From assembly GCA_963715635.1 (NCBI GenBank), contig OY970261.1, positions 2,604,001 through 2,668,000 on the forward strand: a stretch of 64,000 bases of DNA, written 5' to 3'. Within the stretch, counting starts at the first letter, position 1, and each line of letters starts with the position of its first letter. Below, in pieces: positions 9,150 through 19,095 of the stretch. A program made the translations under genes and the position numbers. The DNA is from JAPKZH01 sp963715635. GTDB lineage: Bacteria; Acidobacteriota; Aminicenantia; Aminicenantales; UBA4085. The notes beneath the pieces are model-generated. The model made no database searches. It was not told the DNA's origin and was given only the letters and a program-made list of their open reading frames with translations.

Positions 9150-11090
9150 ATGCGTAAAAAGACGAAAATCTTGAATCGTTGGATATCCGCGCTCTTTCTT
9201 ACATATTCTCTTCTCGCGGTTTCCGCTTGCGCGCCCAAAGCGGAGTGGAAAGCCAAGAACGATCGGCTCATCAAGGAGAAAAACCTCCAGGTGCGCAGGC
9301 GAACCGATATTCCGAAAACCAAAGTGGTTTCAAACCTCGAGCAGGGCGTGGTCACGAACATCAGCAAATTGCCCGACACAGAAATTGCCCCCGGCGCAAC
9401 AGCCAAGATGTATTGGGGCCGGGGAGTGCTGATCAACTGGATGACCTTGAAACCCGGGAGCGCGATCGCGGAAGAAACACTTCCCAGCGAGCGCCTCATG
9501 TTCGTTATGAAAGGTTCGGTGAGGCAGCTCATCAACCGCACACATGTCCGCATGCAGGCCCTCAGCCGCGACGAGCCGGACGGCAGACACGGGCGCACCC
9601 CGAGAAATGAATTTGTCTATCTCGAAAAGGGTGCTCAAAACGCCCTTGAAGCGGGAGATGATGGGGCCGAGGTCCTTGAAGTTTATTCTCCTCCCCGGCT
9701 GGATTACCTGAAAAAAGCAGGGGCCGTCAAGCTCCCCTCCAAAATCCCCGATGCGGATTTTCCTTTGAATCCCACCGTAGAACCGAACAAGGTCTTTGAC
9801 CTCAACGACGTTCAATTGACCGAGCTGGTTCCCGGCGCCCATTCCCGGCTTGTATCTGGGCGCGGCGCTCAGCTCAGTTTTCTCCGGATGGACCCCGGCT
9901 CGACCTTTGCCCATCACCTCCATCCGGAAGAGCAGCTCATGATCGTCCTGCGTGGCGCGATCGATGAGATCATCCTGGACGGCAAAACCCGGATGCAAAA
10001 AGGCGATGTCCTTCTTCTCCCGGCCGACATGGTCCACGGCGGCACGATCGGCGATCTCGGCTGCGATGTCCTCGATGTCTTCTGGCCGCCGCGCACGGAC
10101 TATAATGATAAGAGGGTCAAACAACTCGATTCCTACTACGCCGTCATTCCCGAGGGCGCCCAGGTCGGACTCCTGGCCGACGGCGCCAAACAAGGCCCCG
10201 GGCTTACTTTCACCGAAGGACCGAAGTGGCTCACGGGCAAGCTCTATCTCTCGAGCATGTATTTCGACGCGAAATGGAACGGCGATCCTAAAAAGAGCGC
10301 CACCGTCGAGATGGACCCGGACGGCACATACCGGTATATCTCACACGGCCAGATGCAGACCAACGGCACCATGCCGCTGGCGAATGGAAACCTTGCCGTG
10401 TGCGATATGTTCGGGCACCGCATCATCGAGATGACGACAAAAGGACGAGTCGTAAAAACGCTGGCAGGTTCCTACGAAGGAAAACTCATCGACGGACCCA
10501 ACGACCTCGTCACCGACGCCAAGGGCGGGGTCTATTTCACCGACCCCCAGTTCACTCCCGACCCCAAAAAAAATCAGCCGGGCCGGGCCGTCTACTACAT
10601 CACACTCCAGGGAAAAGTCGTTCAGGTCATTGGCTTTAACGAATTCGCCATGCCTAACGGCATCCTCCTCAGCCCCGACCAAAAAACACTCTTTGTCAAT
10701 AACACCTACGATAACGAATCGTTCTGGAATGTGGACAGCGATAAGGACAACTGGGTCTGGGCTTATGACGTGAACGACGACGGCACGGTGAAGAACGGCC
10801 GGAAATTCGCAAGGCTATTTCTCACCCCCGAGGTGCTCGATAGGAAAGGACGGTCCAGCGGCGCGGACGGGATGACGATCGACGAAAAGGGCGGCCTCTA
10901 TGTCGCAACCTATATGGGTATCCAAGTCTTCAACCCAAAAGGCGAATTCCTGGGGATCATCAATACGCCGACTTATCCTGTTAGCTGCTGCTTTGGCGGT
11001 GATGACATGAAGACACTCTTCATCGTTAGCTACGACAAGGTTTACAAGATCCGGACGAACCTGAAAGGCTTGAAATACGGGCCAAAATGA
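9150..11090 (+). CDS. Cupin-cupin-SMP30/gluconolactonase lipoprotein
   Basis: Predicted lipoprotein of 646 residues (leader ending LLAVSAC). Two cupin domains occupy about 70-170 and 215-320; the second carries FAHHLHPEEQLMIVLRG and DMVHGG, which supply metal ligands. The last 300 residues resemble an SMP-30/gluconolactonase propeller: LTFTEGPKW near 350, GPNDLVTDAKGGVYFTDPQF, PNGILLSPDQKTLFVNNT and ADGMTIDEKGGLYVAT, which include the Glu, Asn and Asp calcium-ligand positions of the family. SMP30 enzymes hydrolyse sugar lactones. Fusion to two cupins suggests oxidation or isomerisation followed by lactone opening on the same anchored protein (inference). GAGGAGG precedes the start. Confidence 0.8.
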   Translation: MRKKTKILNRWISALFLTYSLLAVSACAPKAEWKAKNDRLIKEKNLQVRRRTDIPKTKVVSNLEQGVVTNISKLPDTEIAPGATAKMYWGRGVLINWMTLKPGSAIAEETLPSERLMFVMKGSVRQLINRTHVRMQALSRDEPDGRHGRTPRNEFVYLEKGAQNALEAGDDGAEVLEVYSPPRLDYLKKAGAVKLPSKIPDADFPLNPTVEPNKVFDLNDVQLTELVPGAHSRLVSGRGAQLSFLRMDPGSTFAHHLHPEEQLMIVLRGAIDEIILDGKTRMQKGDVLLLPADMVHGGTIGDLGCDVLDVFWPPRTDYNDKRVKQLDSYYAVIPEGAQVGLLADGAKQGPGLTFTEGPKWLTGKLYLSSMYFDAKWNGDPKKSATVEMDPDGTYRYISHGQMQTNGTMPLANGNLAVCDMFGHRIIEMTTKGRVVKTLAGSYEGKLIDGPNDLVTDAKGGVYFTDPQFTPDPKKNQPGRAVYYITLQGKVVQVIGFNEFAMPNGILLSPDQKTLFVNNTYDNESFWNVDSDKDNWVWAYDVNDDGTVKNGRKFARLFLTPEVLDRKGRSSGADGMTIDEKGGLYVATYMGIQVFNPKGEFLGIINTPTYPVSCCFGGDDMKTLFIVSYDKVYKIRTNLKGLKYGPK

Positions 11091-11094
11091 ATAA

Positions 11095-11164
11095 TTGGGG
11101 TCAAAGCTACTCATTACGCACTCATATGGAGAGAAATCTGCGTAATGAGTAGCTTTGACCCCAA
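11095..11164. repeat. Perfect 26-bp hairpin before DUF362 gene (copy 2)
   Basis: Inverted repeat with arms 11095-11120 and 11139-11164, 26 perfect pairs, 18-base loop. The outer arm again reads GGGGTCAAA as in the hairpin at 4061-4114, but the inner 15 bases differ. It starts four bases after the upstream stop codon and stops just before the AAGGAG ribosome site of the next gene, the same arrangement as copy 1. Confidence 0.9.
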
Positions 11165-11179
11165 AGCAAGGAGCTGACT

Positions 11180-12250
11180 ATGGAAAAAAAAGACCATGGT
11201 TTGAAACGACGCGATTTTTTGAAAAATATGGGATTGGGATTGGCCGGCGCGGCGGGCGCAACCACTCTTGGCGCAAAACCCTCTCTCCCAGCTGATTCCC
11301 AGGCAGAAAAGCCGGCTCATCATTTCGGCGCCGGCCAGCTTTACAAAAAGCCCGCTCCTCCGGCGCGGGTCAGTCTGGTCAAGGGCAACGACCGGCGCGA
11401 TATCGTCTATCGATCTCTGAAGATGATCGAGGACGACGTCCTGGCCTCGATCCAGGACAAGACGATCCTCCTCAAGCCCAATGTCGTCCTGATGGACAAT
11501 CCTCTGAGCGTGACCCACACCGACGCCGTGCGCGCCGTCTTGGATTTTCTGACACCTCATTATAAAAAGCAAATCATCATCGGAGAAGCCGGCCACCACA
11601 ACACCATGGACGGCTACAAAAATAACGGATATTTCCAGCTCGAAAAAGAATATAACGTCAAAATCGTCAACCTCAACCAGGAATCCTATCAATACCGGTA
11701 TGTGATCAACAAGGACAACAGGCCGATCCCGATCCGGATCATCAACACGTTTCTCGACCCGAAGATCTACATGATCTCCGTGGCCCGGATGAAAACGCAC
11801 AATTACGTCTTCGTAACCCTCTCGCTTAAAAACGTCCTCCTGGCGGCCCCGGTTAAGGACGCCAAGCAGAACGACAAGGGGCTGATGCATACGGCGCCTC
11901 CGGCCAAGAATGATCTTTGCCACTACAACATGTTTCAGCTCGCCCAGGAGGTCTATCCGGAGTTGGCGGTCATCGATGGCTTTGAAGGAATGGAAGGAAA
12001 CGGCCCTGCCTGGGGCACTCCGATTGCATCGAAGGTGGCGCTGGCCAGCCTGGACCCACTGGCCGGCGACATCACGGCCACGCGGGTCATGGGATTCGAT
12101 CCCAAGAACATCAATTATTTGGCCGCCATGGCCGAGGCCGGCATGGGGCAGGGAGACTACGAGAAAATCCAGCTGCTGGGAACGCCATTCGACCAGTGCA
12201 TTTGCAAATACAAGCCTAACGAGAAGATGGCGGAGCTGTATAAATTATGA
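11180..12250 (+). CDS. DUF362 domain protein, TAT-exported, copy 2
   Basis: Paralog of the gene at 4137-5201, 356 residues. Leader KRRDFLKNMGLGLAGAAGA is a twin-arginine signal. Family blocks are conserved: ILLKPNVV, RMKTHNYVFVTLSLKN, LAVIDGFEGMEGNGPAWG and LAAMAEAGMGQGD. The two copies differ most in the 25 residues after the leader. The 3' end overlaps the next gene by four bases (ATGA), so DUF362 and the transporter are translationally coupled. Function is unknown; DUF362 proteins have been found beside redox and Fe-S enzymes, but no Cys cluster is seen here. Confidence 0.85.
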   Translation: MEKKDHGLKRRDFLKNMGLGLAGAAGATTLGAKPSLPADSQAEKPAHHFGAGQLYKKPAPPARVSLVKGNDRRDIVYRSLKMIEDDVLASIQDKTILLKPNVVLMDNPLSVTHTDAVRAVLDFLTPHYKKQIIIGEAGHHNTMDGYKNNGYFQLEKEYNVKIVNLNQESYQYRYVINKDNRPIPIRIINTFLDPKIYMISVARMKTHNYVFVTLSLKNVLLAAPVKDAKQNDKGLMHTAPPAKNDLCHYNMFQLAQEVYPELAVIDGFEGMEGNGPAWGTPIASKVALASLDPLAGDITATRVMGFDPKNINYLAAMAEAGMGQGDYEKIQLLGTPFDQCICKYKPNEKMAELYKL

Positions 12251-13458
12251 CGGCGGCCGCTCCGGTCATTATCATCGCCTTGGCGGCCCTCGCCGTCTTT
12301 TTTACAAGGCGTGCCCGGCTGAAGAACTTCGCCTTCACCGTCTGGGTGTTTGCTTTTGTGGCAGCCTCGATGTTCTATCCCGGGGCGTTCCGGTCATGGT
12401 TTGGACAAGACTTGAAAATCCTCATCGTCCCTCTCATCCAGATCATCACGTTCGGGATGGGTACAACGCTGAACCTCAAAAATTTCGAGCGGGTGCTGAC
12501 CATGCCCTGGCCGGTGTTCATCGGCATCGTCCTCCAATTCACGATCATGCCGCTGGTGGGCTTCAGCATCGCCATGATCTTCGGCTTTGAAGCGGAAATT
12601 GCCGCCGGCGTCATCCTCATCGGCTCCGCGCCGAGCGGCGTCGCTTCCAACGTCATGACCTATCTGGCCGGCGGAAACGTGCCGCTCTCGGTAACGATCA
12701 CATCCTCGACGACGCTCCTCTCGCCATTGATGACGCCGTTCCTGATGAAGACTCTTGCCGGCCGGTTCATCCAGGTCCCTTTCGTCTCCATGATGCTCTC
12801 GATTTTAAACATGATTATCGTGCCCATCGCGGCCGGATTGATCGCCAATAAAATCCTTTACGCCCAGAAAAAATGGGCTAGAAAAGCCGGATCGTTGGCG
12901 ACCATTTCCGCGGTAACGATCTCTCTGGCCGTCATCACGATATTTATCCGGGCAGAATTCTTCGGCCCGCTGGCGCCGCTCAAGAGCGGCATCATCCTCG
13001 GCCTCCTTCTGGTCGGCGTGGTGACACTGGCGAAGCTTATCATCCAAGTCATTCTCAAAGGGCCGGACAACTGGATGGATCACGCGCTGCCCGTCGTCTC
13101 CATGGCCAGCATTTGCCTGATTATCGCCGTGATCACCGCCCAGTCCAGAAACCAGCTCCTGTCGGTCGGGCTGCTATTGATTTTAGCGTCGATCCTTCAC
13201 AACGGCACGGGATATCTATTGGGTTACTGGGCGGCGCGGCTGGCCAGACTGGAGGAAAGCGCCTGCCGCGCCGTGGCCATGGAGGTCGGGATGCAGAACG
13301 GCGGACTGGCCTCGGGGATCGCCGTCAACGTCCTCAAGAGCACGAGCGCCGCGCTAGCCCCCGCCATCTTCGGGCCGTGGCAGAACATCTCCGGTTCGAT
13401 CCTGGCCAGCTTCTGGCGTCGCCGGCCCGTGAGCGGCAGCCTCTCCCCTAAATCTTAG
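12247..13458 (+). CDS. BASS-family (bile acid:sodium symporter-like) transporter
   Basis: Polytopic membrane protein, 403 residues, about 10 hydrophobic segments. The blocks ITFGMGTTLNLKNFERVL, GFEAEIAAGVILIGSAPSGVASNVMTYLAGGNVPLSV (read in two halves) and the late EVGMQNGGLASGIAV are characteristic of the BASS family, which co-transports organic anions with sodium. It is coupled by a 4-base overlap to the DUF362 gene, so it probably imports or exports the small acid handled by the cupin/SMP30/DUF362 proteins (inference). The C-terminal 30 residues beyond FGPWQNISGS are arginine-rich and unlike the family. The stop overlaps the convergent VPS10-like gene by four bases. Confidence 0.85.
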   Translation: MTAAAPVIIIALAALAVFFTRRARLKNFAFTVWVFAFVAASMFYPGAFRSWFGQDLKILIVPLIQIITFGMGTTLNLKNFERVLTMPWPVFIGIVLQFTIMPLVGFSIAMIFGFEAEIAAGVILIGSAPSGVASNVMTYLAGGNVPLSVTITSSTTLLSPLMTPFLMKTLAGRFIQVPFVSMMLSILNMIIVPIAAGLIANKILYAQKKWARKAGSLATISAVTISLAVITIFIRAEFFGPLAPLKSGIILGLLLVGVVTLAKLIIQVILKGPDNWMDHALPVVSMASICLIIAVITAQSRNQLLSVGLLLILASILHNGTGYLLGYWAARLARLEESACRAVAMEVGMQNGGLASGIAVNVLKSTSAALAPAIFGPWQNISGSILASFWRRRPVSGSLSPKS

Positions 13459-16400
13459 TTTCCGCTCGTCTCCAGCATAGGATCCTGGCGTACGATGATC
13501 TTGCCCGCGAAGGTCTTGCCATTGACCGTCATCTTCACGGCATAGGTCCCCGGCTCGGCCACGGTACCGCCTGCACCGCCAGCTCCTCGGCCGCCAAATC
13601 CGCCGCCGAAGCCGCCGCCGCCGAATTCCCCCCCGGTGATCGCCTGCATGGCACTGCGCTGGACGTCCATCACTTTCCTGTAGTTGGTGCCGGCGGCATC
13701 GACCTGCTTAAGGGCATCTTGGACGGCCGCCTTCTGCTCGTCCGTCAATTCGCCCCGGCCGGCGATCGTCTCGAGCTGCCGCTTGACATTGGCGATCGCC
13801 GCCTGCACTTGCTGCGGCACCGGATCAAAACGGAGGTCCCACATCAGCCGGTTGATGCCCGAGGCGGCATTGTCGATCGTAAAGGTCGTCTTGCTGAGGC
13901 CGGTGACATCGGTGATCTCGATCGTCACGGGTCCGGCGGGTTTATCTTTGACATAGTAGTTGATCATCGCCCCGGTTGGCGGATTTTCTCCTTTGAAGAA
14001 GAGGTTGCCGCGGCCATAGCCGCCCCTTGTGATGCGCAGCCACCGCGTTGCCGGACGGCTGTTCTCAAAGAGATACGCCTCCGAAGACAGGACGGTGTCT
14101 GTGGCCTGTTGGAGCGCCGAGATGTTATCCATGATCCAGATGCCGCGGCCGTGTGTCGCGGCGATCAGGTCATTGTCCCGGGGATGGATCAACAGGTCAT
14201 GGAAGGCCACCGTCGGCATGTTGAGGGTCAGGTTCGTCCAAGTCTTGCCGCCGTTGATCGAGAAGAAACAGGCGAATTCGGTCCCGACAAAGAGAAGGTT
14301 CTTGTTTTTCAGGTCTTCGCGAACGACATACACCGATTGTCCATCGGGAATGTTGCCGGCAATGTTCGTCCAAGTCTTTCCGTAATCGGTGGTCTTGAAC
14401 ACATACGGCTTAAAGTCATCGCTGCGGTGTCCATCGAAGGTTAGGTAGCACGTGCCCTCGTCGAAATGCGAAGCCTCGACCCGGCTGACCCAGATTCCCT
14501 TGGGAACGCCCGGCACAGTGTTCCGCACGTTGGTCCAGGTGACACCGCCGTTGCGGGTTAGCTGGACATTGCCGTCATCGGTTCCCACCCAGATGAGGCC
14601 GGGGGTCTTGGGCGACTCGGAAATAGTGATGATCGTGCAATGCGTTTCGGCGCCGGTCACGTCGGCCGTGATCCCTCCTGTCGGCTTATCGACGCCGCCG
14701 TCCCGACTGCCAAACTTGTTTTTATCGTTCGTGGTCAGGTCGGGGCTGATAATCATCCAGTTATCGCCGCGGTCCATGGACCGTAAAAGATGCTGGCCGC
14801 CCATATAGATCGTACGCGGATTGTGCGGAGAGATGGCGATCGGCGTGCTCCAGTTGAAACGGAAAGGAGATCGCACTCCCGGGCCGCCGAACTGTCCCAT
14901 CGGGGTCTCGGGCTGCTGCGCGACCTGCTGCCCTGCCTGCTGGGCTCTCTGCGGCGCCTGAGGCTGAGCTGGCTGAGCCGGTGCCTGTCCGCGCTGGCCG
15001 CCGCGCTGCCCGCGCTGGCCCGCCGCTTGAGCCTGTCCGGGCGGAGGCCAGACGGGGTAGAATTCTTTGAAATTGACGACATTCATCGTGGTGGGAGTGA
15101 TCCGTTTCGACTCCCGCGTTTCGACATTCACGCGCTGGGCCGACCCGCCTTGGCTTTCGCAATAAGCCGTCCTCCAGTCCGTAGGGTCATTCTGTGTGTG
15201 AAAGCCATCGCCGCCGCCGATGTTAAACCAAAAATCGGTGAGGATCATCCCTTCGCGGCTCATCGAGGGCCCGCCCCAAGTTCCATTGTCCTGCAGGCCT
15301 CCATAGACATAATAGGGATCCCGCATATCGGCGCTCACCGCATAAAACTGAGACATGCAGAGATTGTCGAAGAAGACCCATGTCTTGCCATGGTCATAGG
15401 TCAGGGACGCGCCGCCGTCCTGGCCGACATAAAAGCGATTTTTATTCGTTGGGTCGAGCCACATCGTGTGGAAATCAGGATGGAGGCCACCCATTGTCTT
15501 GAACGTTTTGCCCGCATCTTCGGAGTACTGCAGACTGGTGGCCAAGAAATAAACAAGCTTATCATCGAGGGGGTTTATATAGATGTGGCTATAATAGAAC
15601 GGCCGGCTGTTTGTGCGGTTCATGTATATCCATGTCCCGCCGCCGTCTTCCGAGCGGTAAATGCCAGTTCCCAGCTTGGCCATATCCTTGTAGTCAGGAT
15701 TCTCCTTTTGGTTGGGGGCTGTACCGATCATCCGGGGCGGCTGATAGCCGTGCTCCACAACAGCCATCAGGACTTTCGGATTGCTCCGGGATATAGCAAT
15801 CCCGATTCGTCCGACGTCCCCGGCCGGCAACCCCTTGGTCAGCTTTGTCCACGTTTTCCCGCCGTCCGTCGTCTTGAAAATGCCTCCGTTCGGTCCGCCA
15901 GAATCAAAACGCCAGGGCTGGCGCAGCCGCTGCCAGAAAGTGACGAACAAGGTGTCCGAGTTGGCCGGGTCCATGACAAGGTCAATGGCGCCGGTTTTTC
16001 CGTCATTCGGCAGCCCGCCCGCGAGTTTCTGCCATGTTTTGCCGCCGTCCTCCGTCTTGAACAGACCACGGTCCCCTGTGTATCCCCAAGGATGGCCGCT
16101 GGCGGCCACATAAACAATGTTGGGATCCGTGGGATGGGTGACGACCTTGCCGATGGTCTGGGTCGTTTCCAGGCCCATCCGGGTGAACGTTTTTCCTCCG
16201 TCGGTGGATTTATAAATACCGTCACCCCAGGCCACACTATTGCGGACGCATTCTTCGCCGGTGCCCACCCAGATGACGTTCGGATCTTTTTGGAAGAACG
16301 CCACATCGCCGATGGAAGCGGACCCATACTTGTCGAAGATCGGCTCCCAGGTAGTCCCGGCGTTGACCGACTTCCAGACGCCTCCAGAAGCTCCGGCGCA

Positions 16401-16598
16401 AAGCACTTGGGTAAAGTTATTATCCAAGGCCTCAAAGGCCGAGATGCGGCCGACCATATTGGCCGGGCCGACATTGCGCCATTTGAGGTCTTTGATCAGG
16501 CTTGGATCCGTGCTTTGGGAAAAAAACAGAGGTGACAAGCCGAGCACAAGCCACATCATGACCAAGGCGCGGAACGCCTTTTTAACATTCGATGCCAT
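13455..16598 (-). CDS. VPS10/sortilin-like BNR-repeat exported protein
   Basis: Giant exported protein of 1047 residues with a Sec signal peptide (ALVMMWLVLGLSPLFFS). It is built from repeated BNR/Asp-box blades (S.DGG.TW: STDGGKTFTRMG, TEDGGKTWQKL, TTDGGKTWTKL, SEDAGKTF, SINGGKTWTNL), as in VPS10/sortilin and sialidase-like ten-bladed propellers. Near residues 590-660 there is a Gln/Ala/Pro-rich linker, and near 995-1020 a Gly/Phe-rich stretch just before a final beta domain. The start at 16598 was chosen for its AGGAGGAGAG site and signal peptide; the open frame extends 101 codons upstream without either. Members of this group are often annotated as glycosyl hydrolases, but no catalytic site is visible. 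A strong promoter lies at 16638-16667. Confidence 0.85.
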   Translation of the reverse strand: MASNVKKAFRALVMMWLVLGLSPLFFSQSTDPSLIKDLKWRNVGPANMVGRISAFEALDNNFTQVLCAGASGGVWKSVNAGTTWEPIFDKYGSASIGDVAFFQKDPNVIWVGTGEECVRNSVAWGDGIYKSTDGGKTFTRMGLETTQTIGKVVTHPTDPNIVYVAASGHPWGYTGDRGLFKTEDGGKTWQKLAGGLPNDGKTGAIDLVMDPANSDTLFVTFWQRLRQPWRFDSGGPNGGIFKTTDGGKTWTKLTKGLPAGDVGRIGIAISRSNPKVLMAVVEHGYQPPRMIGTAPNQKENPDYKDMAKLGTGIYRSEDGGGTWIYMNRTNSRPFYYSHIYINPLDDKLVYFLATSLQYSEDAGKTFKTMGGLHPDFHTMWLDPTNKNRFYVGQDGGASLTYDHGKTWVFFDNLCMSQFYAVSADMRDPYYVYGGLQDNGTWGGPSMSREGMILTDFWFNIGGGDGFHTQNDPTDWRTAYCESQGGSAQRVNVETRESKRITPTTMNVVNFKEFYPVWPPPGQAQAAGQRGQRGGQRGQAPAQPAQPQAPQRAQQAGQQVAQQPETPMGQFGGPGVRSPFRFNWSTPIAISPHNPRTIYMGGQHLLRSMDRGDNWMIISPDLTTNDKNKFGSRDGGVDKPTGGITADVTGAETHCTIITISESPKTPGLIWVGTDDGNVQLTRNGGVTWTNVRNTVPGVPKGIWVSRVEASHFDEGTCYLTFDGHRSDDFKPYVFKTTDYGKTWTNIAGNIPDGQSVYVVREDLKNKNLLFVGTEFACFFSINGGKTWTNLTLNMPTVAFHDLLIHPRDNDLIAATHGRGIWIMDNISALQQATDTVLSSEAYLFENSRPATRWLRITRGGYGRGNLFFKGENPPTGAMINYYVKDKPAGPVTIEITDVTGLSKTTFTIDNAASGINRLMWDLRFDPVPQQVQAAIANVKRQLETIAGRGELTDEQKAAVQDALKQVDAAGTNYRKVMDVQRSAMQAITGGEFGGGGFGGGFGGRGAGGAGGTVAEPGTYAVKMTVNGKTFAGKIIVRQDPMLETSGN

Positions 16599-16637
16599 TT
16601 CTCTCCTCCTTCCTAAAGTGAAATATGGATTGGCCAA

Positions 16638-16667
16638 ATTATATAAAAAACGAACGAAATTATTCAA
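16638..16667 (-). promoter_or_regulatory. Sigma-70-type promoter for VPS10-like gene
   Basis: On the minus strand the -35 box TTGAAT (16662-16667) and the -10 box TATAAT (16638-16643) are 18 bases apart, about 40 bases upstream of the VPS10-like start. It is back-to-back with the S9 peptidase promoter. Confidence 0.65.
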
Positions 16668-16689
16668 CGGCCATTTTTTGACCTCATCT

Positions 16690-16718
16690 TTGACAACGCT
16701 TTTCCCCTTTGTTATAAG
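16690..16718 (+). promoter_or_regulatory. Sigma-70-type promoter for S9 peptidase gene
   Basis: TTGACA (16690-16695) and TATAAG (16713-16718) are separated by 17 bases, 30 bases upstream of the start codon at 16749. It is a close match to the housekeeping consensus. Confidence 0.7.
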
Positions 16719-16748
16719 AAAAGCACGGTTTTTAATGGAGGACAGACT

Positions 16749-19059
16749 ATGAAACGCATTCTCCACGGGGCAGTTATACTGATCGTTTCGGTCTTCATCG
16801 TCATTCCCCTGATCGCCTCCCCGCAGACTGCGAGGGAAAAAATTGTATGACGAGTGGACCAAGCTCGAGATCGTCAAAACGACGGGCACGACTAGGCTCA
16901 CCTGGCTTCCCGATGGCCAAGGCTATCTCGAATCGGAGACCGATAAGGCGACCGGGGGGACTGTCTTCTACAGCGTAGACCCCAAAACCCAGAAAAAAGC
17001 CCGTCTCTTTGATGCCGAGTCCGAAAAAAGCATTATTGCTTCTTACAACAGCCTCGCCGATAAAAATGTCATCGGATTGCCGTTCCAAAGTTTCACCTAT
17101 ATCCCCGGCTTCCGGGCGATCCGTTTCACCGTCGGCCAGGCGGATGAGTATATCTACTTCTTCAAAGAAAAAATCTTCTGGAAGTTGGACCGGCCGCCCG
17201 GCCAGGCGTCTTCCGTCCAGGCCATGCCTCCCGAGGCCATGCGCTTCATGGGGGGCGGCCAGCTCTTCGCGATGCCGGGCTATTCGCCGGATTTCAAGAA
17301 ATTTGCGTATAGCAAGGGCTACGACATATGGGTCTATGATCTGGCGACAAAATCGGAGGAGCCCTTGACCAGCGGCGGCTCGGAAGAGCTGATGAACGGC
17401 AAGACCGACTGGGTCTATCCGGAAGAGCTGAGCCAAAGGGACGCCTTCTGGTGGTCTCCGGACAGCCAAAAAATCGCCTACCTCCAGTTCGACGAGCGGG
17501 CGGTCTATAATTTCCCGATCATCCATGAGCTGACTCAGGACCGGAAGCCTGCCTTTGAAACCAGCCTGGAGCTCGAGCGGTATCCCAAGGCTGGCCAGTC
17601 CAATCCGACGGTCAAGCTTTTCGTCACCGACGTTGCCACCAAGAAGACCGTGGAGATTAAAACCGAAAGCTCGCCCGCGGTGTATCTCACGCGCATCGTC
17701 TGGCGCAACGACGGGACCGAGCTCTTCTGCCAACGGCTGAACCGCTTTCAAAACCGCTTGGAGCTTATGGCCGCCAACCCGGCGACGGGAGAGGTGCGGG
17801 TCGTGCTCGTCGAAGAGGAAGAATGTTTTATCAACCTCAACAACGACTTCCGCCAGCTCAGCGACAACAAGTTTTTCACCTGGAACTCGGAGAGGACGGG
17901 CTGGAAGCATCTCTATCTCTATGACTACGCAGGAAAACTGGTTACGCCGCTGACCAAGGGCGATTGGGAAGTCGGCGGGATCTCCCTGATTGACGAAAAG
18001 AACCAGTGGATTTATTTCACGATTGCGGACAATGTCGGCCTGGACACCCAATTCGGGCGTGTCAAGTTCGACGGCACGAAGCTGACACGGTTGACGACCG
18101 AGCCCGGGACCCATATTGTCTCCATCGACCCGGCCGGCAAGTATTACCTCGACAATTTCTCCTCGCTGACCGTGCCGCCGACGGCCAATCTCTTTCAATC
18201 GGATGGAAAGCTCATCCGGACGATGGCCACGACCAATAACGACAAAGTGAAAGAGATCGGCCTGCAGGACCCGGAAATCGTGACCTTGAAAGCAGCCGAC
18301 GGCAAGACTAATGTCTACGGCATTCTTTTCAAGCCGGCGGACTTCGATCCCTATAAAAAATATCCGCTTTACGTTCAAGTCTATGGCGGGCCTTCGCACC
18401 GGAACAGCAACTCTTACCAGACCGCCGGCCCCAAGGCCCAGCTGGCCCAGCTCGGGTACATCGTCTGGGAGCTCGATGGCCGGGGCACGACGCGCCGCGG
18501 AAAAAAATTCCTGACCGAGACCTATCTCAAGTTCGGCCAAGTGGATGTCGATGACCAGGCCGCCGGCGTCAAGCAGCTTCGCGAGCGCCCCTACATCGAC
18601 GGCTCGCGGGTCGGCATGACCGGCGGGTCCTATGGCGGATATATGACGTGTATGTCCATTCTTCGGTATCCGGATGTCTATTCGGTTGGGGTCGCCCGCT
18701 CCTCGGTCACGGATTGGCGCAGCTATGACTCGATCTACACCGAACGATATATGCGTACCCCCCAAGCCAACAAGGAAGGGTACGAAAAAGGTTCGGCCCT
18801 CCCCTACGCCAAGAACCTCAAGGGGAAGCTGCTGCTCGCGCACGGCACGATCGACAACAACGTCCATCCCGGGAACACGATCCACCTCCTGGATGCCCTG
18901 CAGAAGGAAGGAAAGAATTTCGACATGATGTACTATCCCGAGCACCGCCACGGCATCGGCGGCTATAACGCCCAGCACCTGGCCAAGTTGACCATGGAAT
19001 ATTTCCTGCGCCATCTGCGGCCGGAGAATTGGGAGGAGACGATCAAGACGGTCTGGTGA
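16749..19059 (+). CDS. Dipeptidyl peptidase IV-type S9 peptidase, frameshifted near residue 32
   Basis: Exported prolyl oligopeptidase-family serine peptidase. The start at 16749 (GGAGG upstream, promoter at 16690) gives a Sec signal peptide (AVILIVSVFIVIPLIAS), but that frame meets TGA at 16848. The enzyme body continues in the +1 frame from about 16843 (LYDEWTKLEIVKT). Removing one A from the run of six at 16837-16842 restores a single frame of about 769 residues. The rest is intact: an N-terminal DPP-IV propeller, then the alpha/beta hydrolase with nucleophile GGSYGGYM, Asp in HGTIDNNVHPG and His in EHRHGIGG. It should cleave dipeptides from peptide N-termini in the periplasm or outside. 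Frameshift by sequencing error is more likely than decay, since about 740 codons are otherwise clean. Confidence 0.88.
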
Positions 19060-19095
19060 AAATAGATTGGGCCCGATGGAGCGTGACAGATACTC

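Noticed and set aside
9330..10193. 287-codon minus-strand ORF
   Set aside because: Antisense to the cupin-SMP30 gene.
14790..16535. 581-codon plus-strand ORF
   Set aside because: It is antisense to the BNR propeller gene and results from GC-rich codon bias.
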